Origin: Paenibacillus sp. XY044
GTDB lineage: Bacteria > Bacillota > Bacilli > Paenibacillales > Paenibacillaceae
Length of the DNA stretch: 64,000 bases
Direction of reading: 5' to 3'
Assembly: GCF_002257645.1 (NCBI RefSeq)
Contig: NZ_NQMO01000003.1
Coordinates: forward strand, 248,001-312,000
This document shows, piece after piece, positions 1 to 8,317 of this stretch. The translations under genes and the position numbers were made by a program. Numbering within the stretch: the first letter of the stretch is position 1; every line of letters begins with the position of its first letter. The notes beneath the pieces were generated by a model. That model was not told the origin of the DNA. It ran no database searches and worked only from the letters and a program-made list of their open reading frames with translations.

Positions 1-2362
1 GACCGTCTTCACGCTGGACGAGGCACCGCGGCCGGACGACAAAATGATGTTGGTATTCGAAGGATTGGACACCTTTGCGACCGTGTATTTGAACGGCGCG
101 GAGCTGGGTTCGACGGACAACATGTTTATCAGCCACACGTTTGAGGTCAGTCGCGAGCTGAAAACGGGCAAAAACGTCATCGCCGTCAAGTTTGACCCGG
201 TCCATGCGAAAGTGGGCGGGAAGGCCGTCTCCACATTTTGGTCCGGTTTCAGCAAGGAAAGGGTCTGGACCCGTAAAAATCAAAGCCATTACGGTTGGGA
301 TTGGGGACCGCGGCTCCTGTGCGCAGGAATCTGGAAGGAAGTTCGGCTGGAGAAACACCGTGCAGCGAGACTGGAGCATGTATATGCGCGGACGGCGGAG
401 ATTGGCGAGAAGGAAGCGCTGGTTGACGTTGAGGTTGAACTGACTTCATGGGACCGCAGCAAATCATACAGCGTTCTTGTTCAGCTCCTCGACGAGGAGA
501 ATGGGGAAGTGGCGGCTATGGAAACGTTTAGGATGAGCGAAACCGCAAGCTGCGGGCTGTCCGAATTGGCCGGCGGCAGAAGCCTGTCGGGCGGGATGAG
601 GCTTCATGTATCGAAGCCCAAGCTGTGGTGGACACATGACCTTGGAACGCCTCATTTATATGAGCTGCGAATTTCGGTGCAGGCGGACGGGATAACGATT
701 GACCGGCGCAGCCAGAAGCTGGGCGTCCGCACCCTGGAGCTGAAGCAGCGGGACGCAGCGGGAAATCCTGCCTTTACATTTATGCTGAACGGGATTAGTG
801 TATTTGCCAAAGGAGCCAACTGGATCCCGGTCGACAGCTTTATCGGGGCGGTGCCGGATGAGCGGTATTCCCGCCTGATCGAAATGGCGAAGGAAGCGCA
901 CATGAATATGCTGCGGGTCTGGGGGGGAGGCATTTATGAAAGGGATATCTTCTATGATGAGTGCGACCGCCTGGGAATTTTGGTATGGCAGGATTTCATG
1001 TTCGCCTGTGCCCTGTATCCCGACTATAACCGCAATTTCATGGACAACGTTGCGAGGGAAGTGCAGCAGGTCGTCAAGCGGCTGCGCAGCCGGACATGCC
1101 TGGCCCTATGGTGCGGCAATAACGAAAATGACTGGCTGTATGAGGCGCTTCATGCCAGCGGAGACATCCCGCATCCGTTTTACGGCGAGAAAATCAATCA
1201 TGAACTGATGCCCGCGCTCCTGGAGCAGCTGGATCCTTCGCGGACATTCTGGCCGAGCTCACCTTACGGAGGGAACGATCATAATTCCCGTGAGGAAGGG
1301 GACACGCATAACTGGCAGGTCTGGCACGGCAACATCGAGCCGAGGGTATTCGGCGAGCCCCAGCTCCAGGACTATAGCGTGGAAGGGTTGTCGTTCAAGA
1401 AATTCAAGGAAGACCGCACCAAGTTCGCCAGCGAGTTCGGCATGCATGCTTCCGCCAATTTGTACACGCTGCAGCGGAACGTGCCGCAGACGGAGCTGGT
1501 GCTGGGCAGCGCGGAAATGATGAACCGCAACAAGGATATCAACCATCTCAAGGGCGTTATGCTCATGGAGGGATACACCGGGATTCCGGGCAATTTGGAG
1601 GAATACATCCATTTTTCCATGCTGACGCAGGCCGAAGGCCTCAAATACGGCATCGAGCATTACCGAAGAAACAAGCCGGAGACGAGCGGGGCGTTGTTCT
1701 GGCAGTTCAACGACTGTTGGCCTGGCACCAGCTGGTCCGTCATCGACTATTACGGTCTTCCGAAAGCGGCGTACCATTACGCCCGCAAATTTTATCATCC
1801 GGTCCTGTTGACGGCGGAGTATACGCCCGGGGATGAGGAACTCGTGCTGTGGGGTGTGAATGACACGCGGGATCCTGTTCGCAAAACGGCAGAGCTTGTC
1901 GTTTACGGGATGGACGGCCGTCAGGTATATGCCCGTACGTTCGCTGCAGAGATTGAGGCTTGCGGGAAGCAGCGTATGGCGGTGCTGAAGCTGGACGACC
2001 TGCTTCAAGGTCTCGACGCCGCTGAAGCCGTCTGCGTCGTGCGCTGGCTGGACGGCTGCGGGGAAGACAACTTTTATTATTTTTGCGACCATAAAGATAT
2101 GAATTTCCGGCCCGTTAACCTGAGTGTTCAGGTGAACCCGGAGGAAGGGAGCGTAACGGTATCCTCCACCGACCATGCCGCCCGAATGGTAAAGCTTGAG
2201 CTGGACGAAGCCTGGCTGGATTGGGAGGATAATTATTTCGACTTGCTACCGGGACAGACACGAGAGATCCATGTCAGACAGAAGGAAGGCAAGGAGATTC
2301 CGTGGAATACTTTGAGGGTATCGGCACTAAACGGTTCGTTTATCACGGTCGATCAACGATAA
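1..2362 (+). CDS. Beta-mannosidase (glycoside hydrolase family 2), 5' end outside window
   Basis: Intracellular GH2 enzyme that removes terminal beta-mannose from manno-oligosaccharides. The reading frame is open from base 2, so the N-terminus lies upstream of the window; about 787 residues are visible. An N-terminal jelly-roll (VYLNG, FWSGFSKERVW) is followed by an immunoglobulin-like domain and a TIM barrel. The motif CGNNEN (Glu codon about 1124) fits the acid/base and SEFGMH (Glu codon about 1433) fits the nucleophile; GALFWQFNDCWPG is typical of beta-mannosidases. The gene ends 33 bp before a zinc dehydrogenase, so the two are probably co-transcribed. Family assignment is firm; mannose specificity is inferred from overall similarity to bacterial beta-mannosidases. 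Confidence 0.9.
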   Translation, partial: TVFTLDEAPRPDDKMMLVFEGLDTFATVYLNGAELGSTDNMFISHTFEVSRELKTGKNVIAVKFDPVHAKVGGKAVSTFWSGFSKERVWTRKNQSHYGWDWGPRLLCAGIWKEVRLEKHRAARLEHVYARTAEIGEKEALVDVEVELTSWDRSKSYSVLVQLLDEENGEVAAMETFRMSETASCGLSELAGGRSLSGGMRLHVSKPKLWWTHDLGTPHLYELRISVQADGITIDRRSQKLGVRTLELKQRDAAGNPAFTFMLNGISVFAKGANWIPVDSFIGAVPDERYSRLIEMAKEAHMNMLRVWGGGIYERDIFYDECDRLGILVWQDFMFACALYPDYNRNFMDNVAREVQQVVKRLRSRTCLALWCGNNENDWLYEALHASGDIPHPFYGEKINHELMPALLEQLDPSRTFWPSSPYGGNDHNSREEGDTHNWQVWHGNIEPRVFGEPQLQDYSVEGLSFKKFKEDRTKFASEFGMHASANLYTLQRNVPQTELVLGSAEMMNRNKDINHLKGVMLMEGYTGIPGNLEEYIHFSMLTQAEGLKYGIEHYRRNKPETSGALFWQFNDCWPGTSWSVIDYYGLPKAAYHYARKFYHPVLLTAEYTPGDEELVLWGVNDTRDPVRKTAELVVYGMDGRQVYARTFAAEIEACGKQRMAVLKLDDLLQGLDAAEAVCVVRWLDGCGEDNFYYFCDHKDMNFRPVNLSVQVNPEEGSVTVSSTDHAARMVKLELDEAWLDWEDNYFDLLPGQTREIHVRQKEGKEIPWNTLRVSALNGSFITVDQR

Positions 2363-2395
2363 CCGGCTAACAATGGACGAAGAGGAGAGTTGGCG

Positions 2396-3403
2396 ATGAA
2401 AGCGGCAGTGCTTGTGAAGCAGGAACAGATGGAAGTGAAAGAACGGAAGACCCCTGAAGCGGGCATCGGCGAGGTACTGGTTCGGGTGCGCAGCTGCGGT
2501 ATCTGCGGAACGGACCAGCACATTTACCACGGCCATCCGGGTTCGGCGGAAGTGCATCCGCCGATCGTGCTCGGACATGAGCTGTCAGGTGAAGTGGTGG
2601 CGGTCGGGAAAGGAGTAGACCTTTTAAAGGAAGGAGACCGGGTATCGGTTGACCCGAATATGTACTGTGGAAGCTGTGAGTACTGCCGCAGCGGCAGGCT
2701 TCACTTATGCGACCGGCTGCAGGCGGTGGGCGTAACGCGGGACGGCGGCATGGCCGAATTCTGCGTCGTTCCTGCGGCGAATTGTTACATGATCCCGGAC
2801 GCGATGAGCTTTGATGAAGCGGCCCTGCTTGAACCGCTCGGCTGCGTGCTGCACGGCTTCCGCAAGCTCGATATCCGGCCGCAGCATAAGGTGCTGATCA
2901 TCGGTGGAGGATTTATCGGGCAGATCTTCCTGCAGCTCGTTCGTGAATGCGGGGTTTCCCGGATTACGGTCAGCGAACCGGCATCCTATAAGCATGAGAC
3001 GCTGAGCGGTTTGGGTGCGGATGCGGTGGTGTCGCCACTCGATCCGGATACTGCGGATGCGCTTCGTTCCAGCGCCGATGTGGTGATCGAATGCGTCGGG
3101 CGGACGGATTCGGTACAGACGGCCGTTCACGCCGCCCGCAAGGGTGGTCAAGTGCTGCTGTTTGGTGTGGCCGCTCCGGGTGCGGAGGCCGCCATCCGTC
3201 CGTTCGATATTTTTTCGAAGGAGCTCCGGATCATGGGTTCGTTCATCAACCCGTTTACCCATACTGACGCAGCTCAGCTGGTATCCCGCGGCAAGGTACG
3301 TCTCGCGCCGCTCATCAGCCATCGCTTCACGCTGGAGCAGCTGCCGGATGCGATGCGGAATTACCCTCAGCTGGGGGTCAGCAAGGGCATCGTTCAATTG
3401 TAA
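2396..3403 (+). CDS. Zinc-dependent medium-chain dehydrogenase (sorbitol/threonine dehydrogenase type)
   Basis: A 335-residue NAD(P)-dependent polyol or sugar dehydrogenase. Visible features are the catalytic zinc motif near CGICGTDQH, GHELSGEVVAVG, a structural zinc lobe with four cysteines (YCGSCEYCRSGRLHLC), the conserved EPLGCVLHG segment and a Rossmann GGGFIGQ loop. The ATG at 2396 is preferred over the in-frame TTG at 2390 because AGAGGAGAG lies about 7 bp upstream of it. It follows the beta-mannosidase gene closely and ends at a strong terminator, so it probably oxidises a sugar or polyol in the same catabolic unit. The exact substrate cannot be read from the sequence. Confidence 0.85.
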   Translation: MKAAVLVKQEQMEVKERKTPEAGIGEVLVRVRSCGICGTDQHIYHGHPGSAEVHPPIVLGHELSGEVVAVGKGVDLLKEGDRVSVDPNMYCGSCEYCRSGRLHLCDRLQAVGVTRDGGMAEFCVVPAANCYMIPDAMSFDEAALLEPLGCVLHGFRKLDIRPQHKVLIIGGGFIGQIFLQLVRECGVSRITVSEPASYKHETLSGLGADAVVSPLDPDTADALRSSADVVIECVGRTDSVQTAVHAARKGGQVLLFGVAAPGAEAAIRPFDIFSKELRIMGSFINPFTHTDAAQLVSRGKVRLAPLISHRFTLEQLPDAMRNYPQLGVSKGIVQL

Positions 3404-3423
3404 ACGGTGAAGGCATAATACCG

Positions 3424-3454
3424 AAATAGACACTGATAAAATGGGTGTCTATTT
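3424..3454 (+). terminator. Rho-independent terminator after the dehydrogenase
   Basis: Perfect 10-bp inverted repeat AAATAGACAC / GTGTCTATTT with an 11-nt loop, followed by T residues. It closes the beta-mannosidase/dehydrogenase unit and isolates the receptor-peptide cassette downstream. Confidence 0.85.
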
Positions 3455-3530
3455 TTCCATTTTTGGGTAATCAATAGTTGTCTCTGTCTAAATTCTATTC
3501 ATTGGCTGAAAAAAACAAGATTACCAGCTT

Positions 3531-3550
3531 TGACCATGTATTTTTGGTCA
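3531..3550. promoter_or_regulatory. Perfect inverted repeat TGACCA-N8-TGGTCA, candidate operator
   Basis: Two perfect 6-bp arms with an 8-bp AT-rich spacer end 21 bp upstream of the -35 box of the receptor gene. Arm spacing suits a dimeric DNA-binding protein. No regulator is assigned. It is not a terminator: no T-run follows and the arms are too short. Confidence 0.4.
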
Positions 3551-3571
3551 TTTTTTCACGAACTAACATAA

Positions 3572-3600
3572 TTGACCGTCCGTTAATTTAACTATATACT
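3572..3600 (+). promoter_or_regulatory. Sigma-A type promoter of the receptor/pro-peptide cassette
   Basis: TTGACC at 3572-3577 and TATACT at 3595-3600 are separated by 17 bp. The same core, AATTGACCG then a 17-bp spacer ending in TAACT-like sequence and TATACT, precedes the paralogous receptor gene on the minus strand at 29602-29630. Confidence 0.7.
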
Positions 3601-3637
3601 TCTTATAATATATAGATTAGCGAAGGAGGAAATCGGA

Positions 3638-4492
3638 TTGGAAGACAGATCCATGACCGTAAAGATTGAGATAGATACTCTGGTAACGATGCTGAAAATG
3701 GCCTTCTCCTTTGAGAATTGGGATAACATGATCAAAATTTCAACCGAACTGTATGAGTCCGCGTACGAAATGTATGTCGAACAAAAGGAACGGAATCGCC
3801 GGATTCAGGTTACGGAACGTCCGATTGTCTATTATTTCGGATACAGCCATCTCATGAAGGGGCTTGCCTACCAAAAAAAGAAAATGTACCAAGAGGCTAA
3901 ACAGTGCATAGCCAACTATGAAGATCTAAGCTACATGTCTGACGGTTCTCCTGCTAACAATCAGGCTGTCGAAAACTTCCGTTTTTTCGCAAAAGCCAAT
4001 ATGTTTACGCTTAATATTCTTTCAGGAAATTTGGACTGCCTGGAGGATTATTCGGCATTTATACAGGAAAATCCATCCGAAACTCTCCCTGGACTAATCA
4101 CGATTTTAGAGGCAGCAAATATACATAACTATGACGTCGATCATATCCTGGATATTCTAGTCGTCGAAGATTCGCAGCTCATTCCGATTGACCAAAATCC
4201 CGTTGATCTTTCCTATTATATTTCTTTTTTGTATTTGCTGTCGGTTTATAGATTTAAAAAAGATAGTCACGTCGAGGCGCTCGATAGGACTTTACAAGCT
4301 TTGACATTATCTGATAAACTTGAAGATGACAAAATTTTCAAAAAGTGCGTCGCCTTGTTCGAATCTTTCAGGTCTCATGCTTCACAGTCTCAACTAGAAT
4401 CGTACTCGTCTATCCAAAAAAACATTCTCAAAGGAGCGATTGAAGATGAAGAAGGTATTGTTTTCGACGGTAGTAGCATTAGGACTATTTAG
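3638..4492 (+). CDS. TPR-type peptide receptor, RRNPP/AimR-like, without DNA-binding domain
   Basis: A 284-residue helical protein resembling the C-terminal TPR part of Paenibacillus peptide-responsive regulators of the RRNPP superfamily (Rap, AimR, PlcR type). Recognisable blocks are SFENWDNMIKIS near residue 25, PIVYYFGYSHLMKGLAYQK near 65, and SGNLDCLEDYSAF followed by PSETLPGLITILE near 130-155. It starts directly in the TPR region; no helix-turn-helix precedes it and none is encoded upstream. Start is TTG 3638, placed 7 bp after AAGGAGGA. Its 3' end overlaps the pro-peptide gene by 47 bp, as in Rap-Phr cassettes. Base composition is visibly more AT-rich than flanking genes. A paralogue lies at 28856-29563. 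Peptide binding is inferred from architecture and neighbour. With no HTH, it may act by protein contact like Rap, or bind nucleic acid in an unrecognised way. Confidence 0.75.
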   Translation: MEDRSMTVKIEIDTLVTMLKMAFSFENWDNMIKISTELYESAYEMYVEQKERNRRIQVTERPIVYYFGYSHLMKGLAYQKKKMYQEAKQCIANYEDLSYMSDGSPANNQAVENFRFFAKANMFTLNILSGNLDCLEDYSAFIQENPSETLPGLITILEAANIHNYDVDHILDILVVEDSQLIPIDQNPVDLSYYISFLYLLSVYRFKKDSHVEALDRTLQALTLSDKLEDDKIFKKCVALFESFRSHASQSQLESYSSIQKNILKGAIEDEEGIVFDGSSIRTI

Positions 4493-4604
4493 TGTTAGTC
4501 TGCTGACGGCATCTGCTTTTACGACGCTGAACCACGGTGCCAACTATGATACGGCCAACCATGGAGCCAACTATTCGATCCAGAACCACGGTGCAAACTA
4601 TTAA
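4446..4604 (+). CDS. Secreted signalling pro-peptide with three NHGANY repeats
   Basis: A 52-residue precursor: MKK basic start, hydrophobic core, signal-peptidase-like site at TASA (residues 21-24), then a short tail with NHGANY at residues 29-34, 38-43 and 47-52. The last copy is the exact C-terminus. Linkers are only DTA and SIQ. The three copies differ at synonymous positions (CAC/CAT, GGT/GGA, GCC/GCA), which suggests selection on the peptide rather than recent DNA duplication. AAGGAG at 4431-4436 is 9 bp before the ATG, and the gene overlaps the receptor stop, so translation is probably coupled. By analogy with Phr, PapR and AimP, the mature signal would be the hexapeptide or a slightly longer form, re-imported by an oligopeptide permease. 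Function is inferred. Confidence 0.8.
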   Translation: MKKVLFSTVVALGLFSVSLLTASAFTTLNHGANYDTANHGANYSIQNHGANY

Positions 4605-4656
4605 TCGGTTTTGCTAGCGGCGGTTAAGATTTATAGCTCATAGAATATTTAAGAGA

Positions 4657-4688
4657 AACAGCCCAACATCTTGTTGGGTTGTTTTTTT
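4657..4688 (+). terminator. Terminator of the receptor/pro-peptide cassette
   Basis: CCCAAC / GTTGGG core stem with AT-rich extension (AACAG / TTGTT, one G-U pair), a 5-nt loop, and a run of seven T residues. It closes the cassette as one transcription unit. Confidence 0.85.
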
Positions 4689-4811
4689 GTTTCACTTCTG
4701 CCTGTTTATGTCGAATGCATCAGGGGATCTGTGTTTCATAAATTGAGAAGGAGAAGCAGTGATCGTTTGACAGCCTGATTCTCCGAATCAAGCTGCAGAT
4801 ATTGACGTTTG

Positions 4812-4841
4812 TTGTTATATCTTGTTATTTATCTTTATAAT
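4812..4841 (+). promoter_or_regulatory. Probable promoter of the DeoR-family gene
   Basis: TTGTTA at 4812-4817 and TATAAT at 4836-4841 with an 18-bp spacer, 25 bp before the chosen ATG. The region also contains a GGAGAA / TTCTCC inverted repeat (about 4750-4784) of unknown role. Confidence 0.45.
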
Positions 4842-4865
4842 GAAGAAAAACGGTTGGAGGTTCAT

Positions 4866-5636
4866 ATGTTTGCAACCCAGCGAAGAGAAAAAATATTGGA
4901 GGCGCTCCAACGCGACAAACAGATCGTGGTGAAGCAGCTGGCACGCGAACTGCAGGTGTCGGAGGGAACCCTGCGGACGGATTTGCGGATGCTGGAAGAA
5001 GAAGGCGTCCTGGAACGCACCCATGGTGGAGCGATCCCGGCAAGGACCAAAACCGTGCTGACGGAGCCCCGGTATCCGAGCCGCAGCGAGCTGAACTACG
5101 AGGAGAAGCGGGCGATCGGGACGAAGGCTGCCGAACTCGTGACGAGGGGACAATGCATTATTCTGGATGCCAGCTCCAGCGTACTGGAGCTGGCGAAGGC
5201 GCTGGTGGAGCATGATTATCTCACCGTCGTGACGAACGGACTGGAGGCGGCCACCATTCTGAACCAGAATCCGCGGATTAACGTCATTTTGATCGGGGGG
5301 ATTCTCCGCTCCGGCTCCAAGACCATCGAGGGGGTTTTGGGAAAAAGCATTTTGGAAGGGATCCATTCCGACCTGTTCTTTACTTCGGCGGAGGGGCTTA
5401 GCATCAGGGAAGGCATGACCGATTTCAGCTTGTACGAGGCGGAGCTGAAGAAGCTGATGATCGCGAGCTCGATCAAGACGGTTGCGCTGGTTGACCATAC
5501 CAAGCTTGGCCGGAGGTCGATCGCCACATCCGCCAAAATGGAGGACATCGACGTGCTCATTACGGATGAAGGGGCAGACCCGGAGTTTCTGCGCCAGCTG
5601 AGCACGACGGAGATCTTGATCGCTCCCTATCTATAA
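4866..5636 (+). CDS. DeoR/GlpR-family transcriptional regulator
   Basis: A 256-residue sugar-phosphate-responsive repressor. The N-terminal winged helix (RREKILEALQRDK, VSEGTLRTDLRMLEEEGVLERTHGGA) is diagnostic of the family and the C-terminal DeoRC sensor domain follows (LDASSSVLELAKAL, VTNGLEAA, GGILRSGSKTIEG). ATG 4866 is chosen because GGAGG precedes it by about 6 bp; an upstream in-frame start would add 19 atypical residues. It lies just before the araL/araM-like pair and a tandem 20-bp repeat at 5698-5737 that could be its operator. The inducer is unknown; a phosphorylated glycerol or sugar is plausible. Confidence 0.88.
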   Translation: MFATQRREKILEALQRDKQIVVKQLARELQVSEGTLRTDLRMLEEEGVLERTHGGAIPARTKTVLTEPRYPSRSELNYEEKRAIGTKAAELVTRGQCIILDASSSVLELAKALVEHDYLTVVTNGLEAATILNQNPRINVILIGGILRSGSKTIEGVLGKSILEGIHSDLFFTSAEGLSIREGMTDFSLYEAELKKLMIASSIKTVALVDHTKLGRRSIATSAKMEDIDVLITDEGADPEFLRQLSTTEILIAPYL

Positions 5637-5697
5637 ATCAGCAGTCTCTCATGGTGTCTGACCGAAATCGAATCGTCATATATTGCCATTTAAAAAC

Positions 5698-5737
5698 GTT
5701 AACAAAAGCAAACAATCGTTGACAAACGCAGACAATC
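5698..5737 (+). promoter_or_regulatory. Tandem 20-bp direct repeat, candidate DeoR operator with -35 box
   Basis: Two adjacent 20-mers, at 5698-5717 and 5718-5737, differ at only three positions (GTTAACAAAAGCAAACAATC and GTTGACAAACGCAGACAATC). The second copy contains TTGACA, and GAGAAT lies 18 bp downstream. AAACAA-rich direct repeats are typical DeoR-family operators in Firmicutes, so repression of the downstream pair by the neighbouring DeoR protein is a reasonable inference. Confidence 0.6.
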
Positions 5738-5781
5738 ACAGGGAGAATGAACATATGAGAACATGGCGGGAGGATCTAAAG

Positions 5782-6588
5782 ATGAGTTTGGAGACAGTGA
5801 ACGGTTTTATTATTGATTTGGACGGGACGGTATACCGGGGAGCACAAGCCATCCCTGGGGCCAAGGAGAGCATTGCGCTGCTCCGGTCGCTGGGCAAGCG
5901 GATGGTATTCCTCAGCAACCGGGGGAACATTTCCCGGTCGATGTGCCATCAGAAGCTTCTTTCCATGGGCATCGACGTGCCTGCGGAAGAAATACTGCTG
6001 ACTTCAACGGTGACGGCCCGGTACCTTCAGCAGCATCATCCTGGAAGCCATGCGTGGGTGCTGGGGCCGGATGGCCTGCGGGATGAACTGGTGCTGGCCG
6101 GGGTCGGGCTGGCCGCGAGACCCGAGGATGCCGATTGGCTCGTCATTACGCTGCACGAGGAGTTGACTTATGCAGAACTGAATCAGGCGTTCCGGGCCGT
6201 GCGAAACGGCGCCCGCATCATCGCGACCAATGACGATAAAACGTTCCCCGGTGATGACGGGGAGTGCATCGATGTCGGCGGTTTGATCGCTGCCATTGTC
6301 GCGACGGCCGGTCAAGAGGTGGAAGTGGTCATTGGCAAGCCGTCGGCTTTGATGGCCGAAGCGGCTTTGCAGGTGCTTGAACTGCCGCCGCAGCAGTGCT
6401 TGGTGGTCGGGGACAGCCTGGGCTCGGATATCCAGCTCGGCCGCCGGGCAGGCATCCGTACCGCGCTTGTGCTGAGCGGATCAGCTACAAGGCGGGATGC
6501 GGAGGCGGCCGCGGAAGGGCCGGACATGGTCTTGGAGTCGCTGGAGGAGCTTCAGCATCTCTTGACGGGAAAGGAAGGAATCAAATGA
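5782..6588 (+). CDS. HAD-superfamily class IIA sugar phosphatase, AraL/NagD-like
   Basis: A 268-residue phosphatase. HAD motif I is FIIDLDGTVYRG (nucleophile and general-acid Asp), motif II is in VFLSNRG, a C2-type cap lies in the middle, the Lys motif is IGKPS and motif IV is VVGDSLGSDIQLGRRAGI. ATG 5782 is preferred because GGGAGGA precedes it by 7 bp and the protein then begins in the normal NagD position; ATG 5755 is possible but is close to where transcription would start. Its stop overlaps the next start as ATGA. AraL in Bacillus subtilis is a promiscuous sugar-phosphate phosphatase encoded next to AraM, the same order as here. The natural substrate is not readable. Confidence 0.85.
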   Translation: MSLETVNGFIIDLDGTVYRGAQAIPGAKESIALLRSLGKRMVFLSNRGNISRSMCHQKLLSMGIDVPAEEILLTSTVTARYLQQHHPGSHAWVLGPDGLRDELVLAGVGLAARPEDADWLVITLHEELTYAELNQAFRAVRNGARIIATNDDKTFPGDDGECIDVGGLIAAIVATAGQEVEVVIGKPSALMAEAALQVLELPPQQCLVVGDSLGSDIQLGRRAGIRTALVLSGSATRRDAEAAAEGPDMVLESLEELQHLLTGKEGIK

Positions 6589-7754
6589 CGGATTGGTTGA
6601 AGGATATCAGGGAAGCGGCGGCCCGCATGGATGACGCGGATGAGCGTCTCGCCGACATTTGCCCGGTCGTGCTGGAAAGCGGTGCGATCCGGCAGGCGGG
6701 GGCATTTTTAAAAGATCAAAATTACCGCCGCGTGATCGTTACTTCAGATAAGAACACTTTTGCAGCCGCAGGCGAGCCGCTTATGGAATCCATTACGGAA
6801 GCGGGGGTTCAGGCAAGCGTTACGTATATTTCGCCTGATAAGCAGGGCGATGTCATCGCCGACGAGCGGTCCATTGTGCAGCTGCTGCTCGATGTAAAGT
6901 CCAACAAGGCCGATGTGGTGGTCGCGCTCGGGGCGGGAACACTGCACGACGTATCAAGGTTTGCCGCATACTCGGCGGGTATTCCGTTTGTGTCTGTACC
7001 TACCGCTCCTTCGGTGGACGGATTTAATTCCAAGGGAGCGCCACTCATTATCCGAGGCGAGAAAATCACGATTCAGTCCATCGGTCCGGCGGCAATCTTT
7101 GCCGATTTAGATATTTTGACGGCTGCGCCGCGGACGATGGTTGCTGCCGGCTTCGGAGACATGCTGGGCAAATGTACGTCGCTCTTCGATTGGACATTCG
7201 GGCATCTGACGGCGGAGGAGCCTTATTCCGAGATTGTGGCGGAGATGACGACCAAGGCACTACAGCAGTGCGTGGATCACATCGACGCGATCGCGGACCG
7301 TACCCCGGAAGGAATCCGGGTGCTGACACAGGCTCTGATCGAGTCCGGTTTTGCTATGCTGTTGTTTGGCCAGTCGCACCCGGCTTCTGGAGCGGAGCAT
7401 CATTTGTCCCATTATTGGGAAATGGCGTTTTTGCGTGAGGGCAGAAGGGCGGTCCTGCATGGTGCCAAGGTCGGCGTTGCCTGTGCGGAAATTTCGCAGC
7501 TGTATCATCGGCTGGACGCGGAGAATTCCCTGCCGGTTGCGGAGGACAAACTCGAGCGCGTCCGCACGGCGTTGGCTAAAGTACCGGGACCTGATACACT
7601 GCAGACCTGGCTGCGCAAGGTTGGCGGTCCCGCCTCCATTCAGGAGCTGGATATCGATGCAAACCTGCTAAAGCGAAGCCTCGCGGAGGCTGACCAGATC
7701 CGTCCGAACCGCCATACCCTGCTGCGGGCGGTGAACGATCAGCGGCGGATGTGA
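6585..7754 (+). CDS. araM: sn-Glycerol-1-phosphate dehydrogenase (AraM/EgsA type)
   Basis: A 389-residue metal- and NAD(P)H-dependent enzyme reducing dihydroxyacetone phosphate to sn-glycerol-1-phosphate, the backbone of heptaprenylglyceryl phosphate in bacilli. Family features seen: VVALGAGTLHDVSRF (nucleotide-binding GAGT), VPTAPSVDGFNSKGAPL, AAGFGDMLGKCTSLFDW and HPASGAEHHLSHYWE, supplying metal-binding Asp and His residues. The ATG at 6585 follows GGAAGGAA and overlaps the phosphatase stop by 4 bp, so the two genes are translationally coupled. Longer in-frame starts would lie deep inside the phosphatase gene and are rejected. Combined with an AraL-like phosphatase, the pair could make glycerol-1-phosphate and process it. 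Confidence 0.87.
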   Translation: MTDWLKDIREAAARMDDADERLADICPVVLESGAIRQAGAFLKDQNYRRVIVTSDKNTFAAAGEPLMESITEAGVQASVTYISPDKQGDVIADERSIVQLLLDVKSNKADVVVALGAGTLHDVSRFAAYSAGIPFVSVPTAPSVDGFNSKGAPLIIRGEKITIQSIGPAAIFADLDILTAAPRTMVAAGFGDMLGKCTSLFDWTFGHLTAEEPYSEIVAEMTTKALQQCVDHIDAIADRTPEGIRVLTQALIESGFAMLLFGQSHPASGAEHHLSHYWEMAFLREGRRAVLHGAKVGVACAEISQLYHRLDAENSLPVAEDKLERVRTALAKVPGPDTLQTWLRKVGGPASIQELDIDANLLKRSLAEADQIRPNRHTLLRAVNDQRRM

Positions 7755-7828
7755 TTCATTCAGGAAACGTTGCAGCGATCACGTTCAGGTGAATAAATAG
7801 GTTAAATAAAGAACATACGTAAGTGAAG

Positions 7829-7850
7829 GCCGCCGATATGGCGGCTTTTT
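7829..7850 (+). terminator. Terminator after araM-like gene
   Basis: GCCGCC-GATAT-GGCGGC stem-loop followed directly by TTTTT. Confidence 0.85.
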
Positions 7851-8225
7851 CTGCGTTTTCATAGACTAGGGTCAGTATGTTGTTTTGATTCCATAGATTA
7901 GTATCCGTTTCTTGATTCGTTGCGCTCGACCCCATAAATAAAACGTTTGGAGGACAGCCTCCCGTCTATAAGTCAGATCAACAAAATGATTCCTATGAAG
8001 GAAGCCGAGAAACGGCGTATCCGATGACTGAATATTTTATATGGTGTCTGGAATGCATTTCCTAACCATGATACAATCGTTCCTTTTTCTAAAAGGAAGA
8101 GGTCCTTTTCACATAGAGGGAGGGCTTATTTTGGCGTAAAATAATATTTCAAAAATAAATCCCAGAGATGGTGTGTCTCGGTACATTCTTACCTGTAAGG
8201 AATTAGCGGAATTAATCTAAACGCA

Positions 8226-8253
8226 AAGGCAGTGAGTTAATACTCACTGCTTT
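8226..8253 (+). terminator. Terminator-like hairpin in the pre-murQ spacer
   Basis: GCAGTGAGT (8229-8237) / ACTCACTGC (8242-8250) with a TAAT loop and flanking AAG/TTT pairing. The T-run is short and no upstream gene is evident, so it may end a small RNA or belong to a repeat. Confidence 0.4.
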
Positions 8254-8317
8254 AATCTTGTATATCTCCTGTACAGAGCAAAGCGATTGTACAGCCCAGT
8301 CCCCCTACAGCAGCGAG

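Noticed and set aside
1259..2176. Minus-strand open frame of 305 codons inside the beta-mannosidase gene
   Set aside because: Antisense shadow; catalytic motifs are on the plus strand.
7986..8027. 13-codon frame starting MIPMKEAEKRR, possible transposase remnant
   Set aside because: Too short to support any family and no terminal inverted repeats or neighbouring transposase pieces were found.
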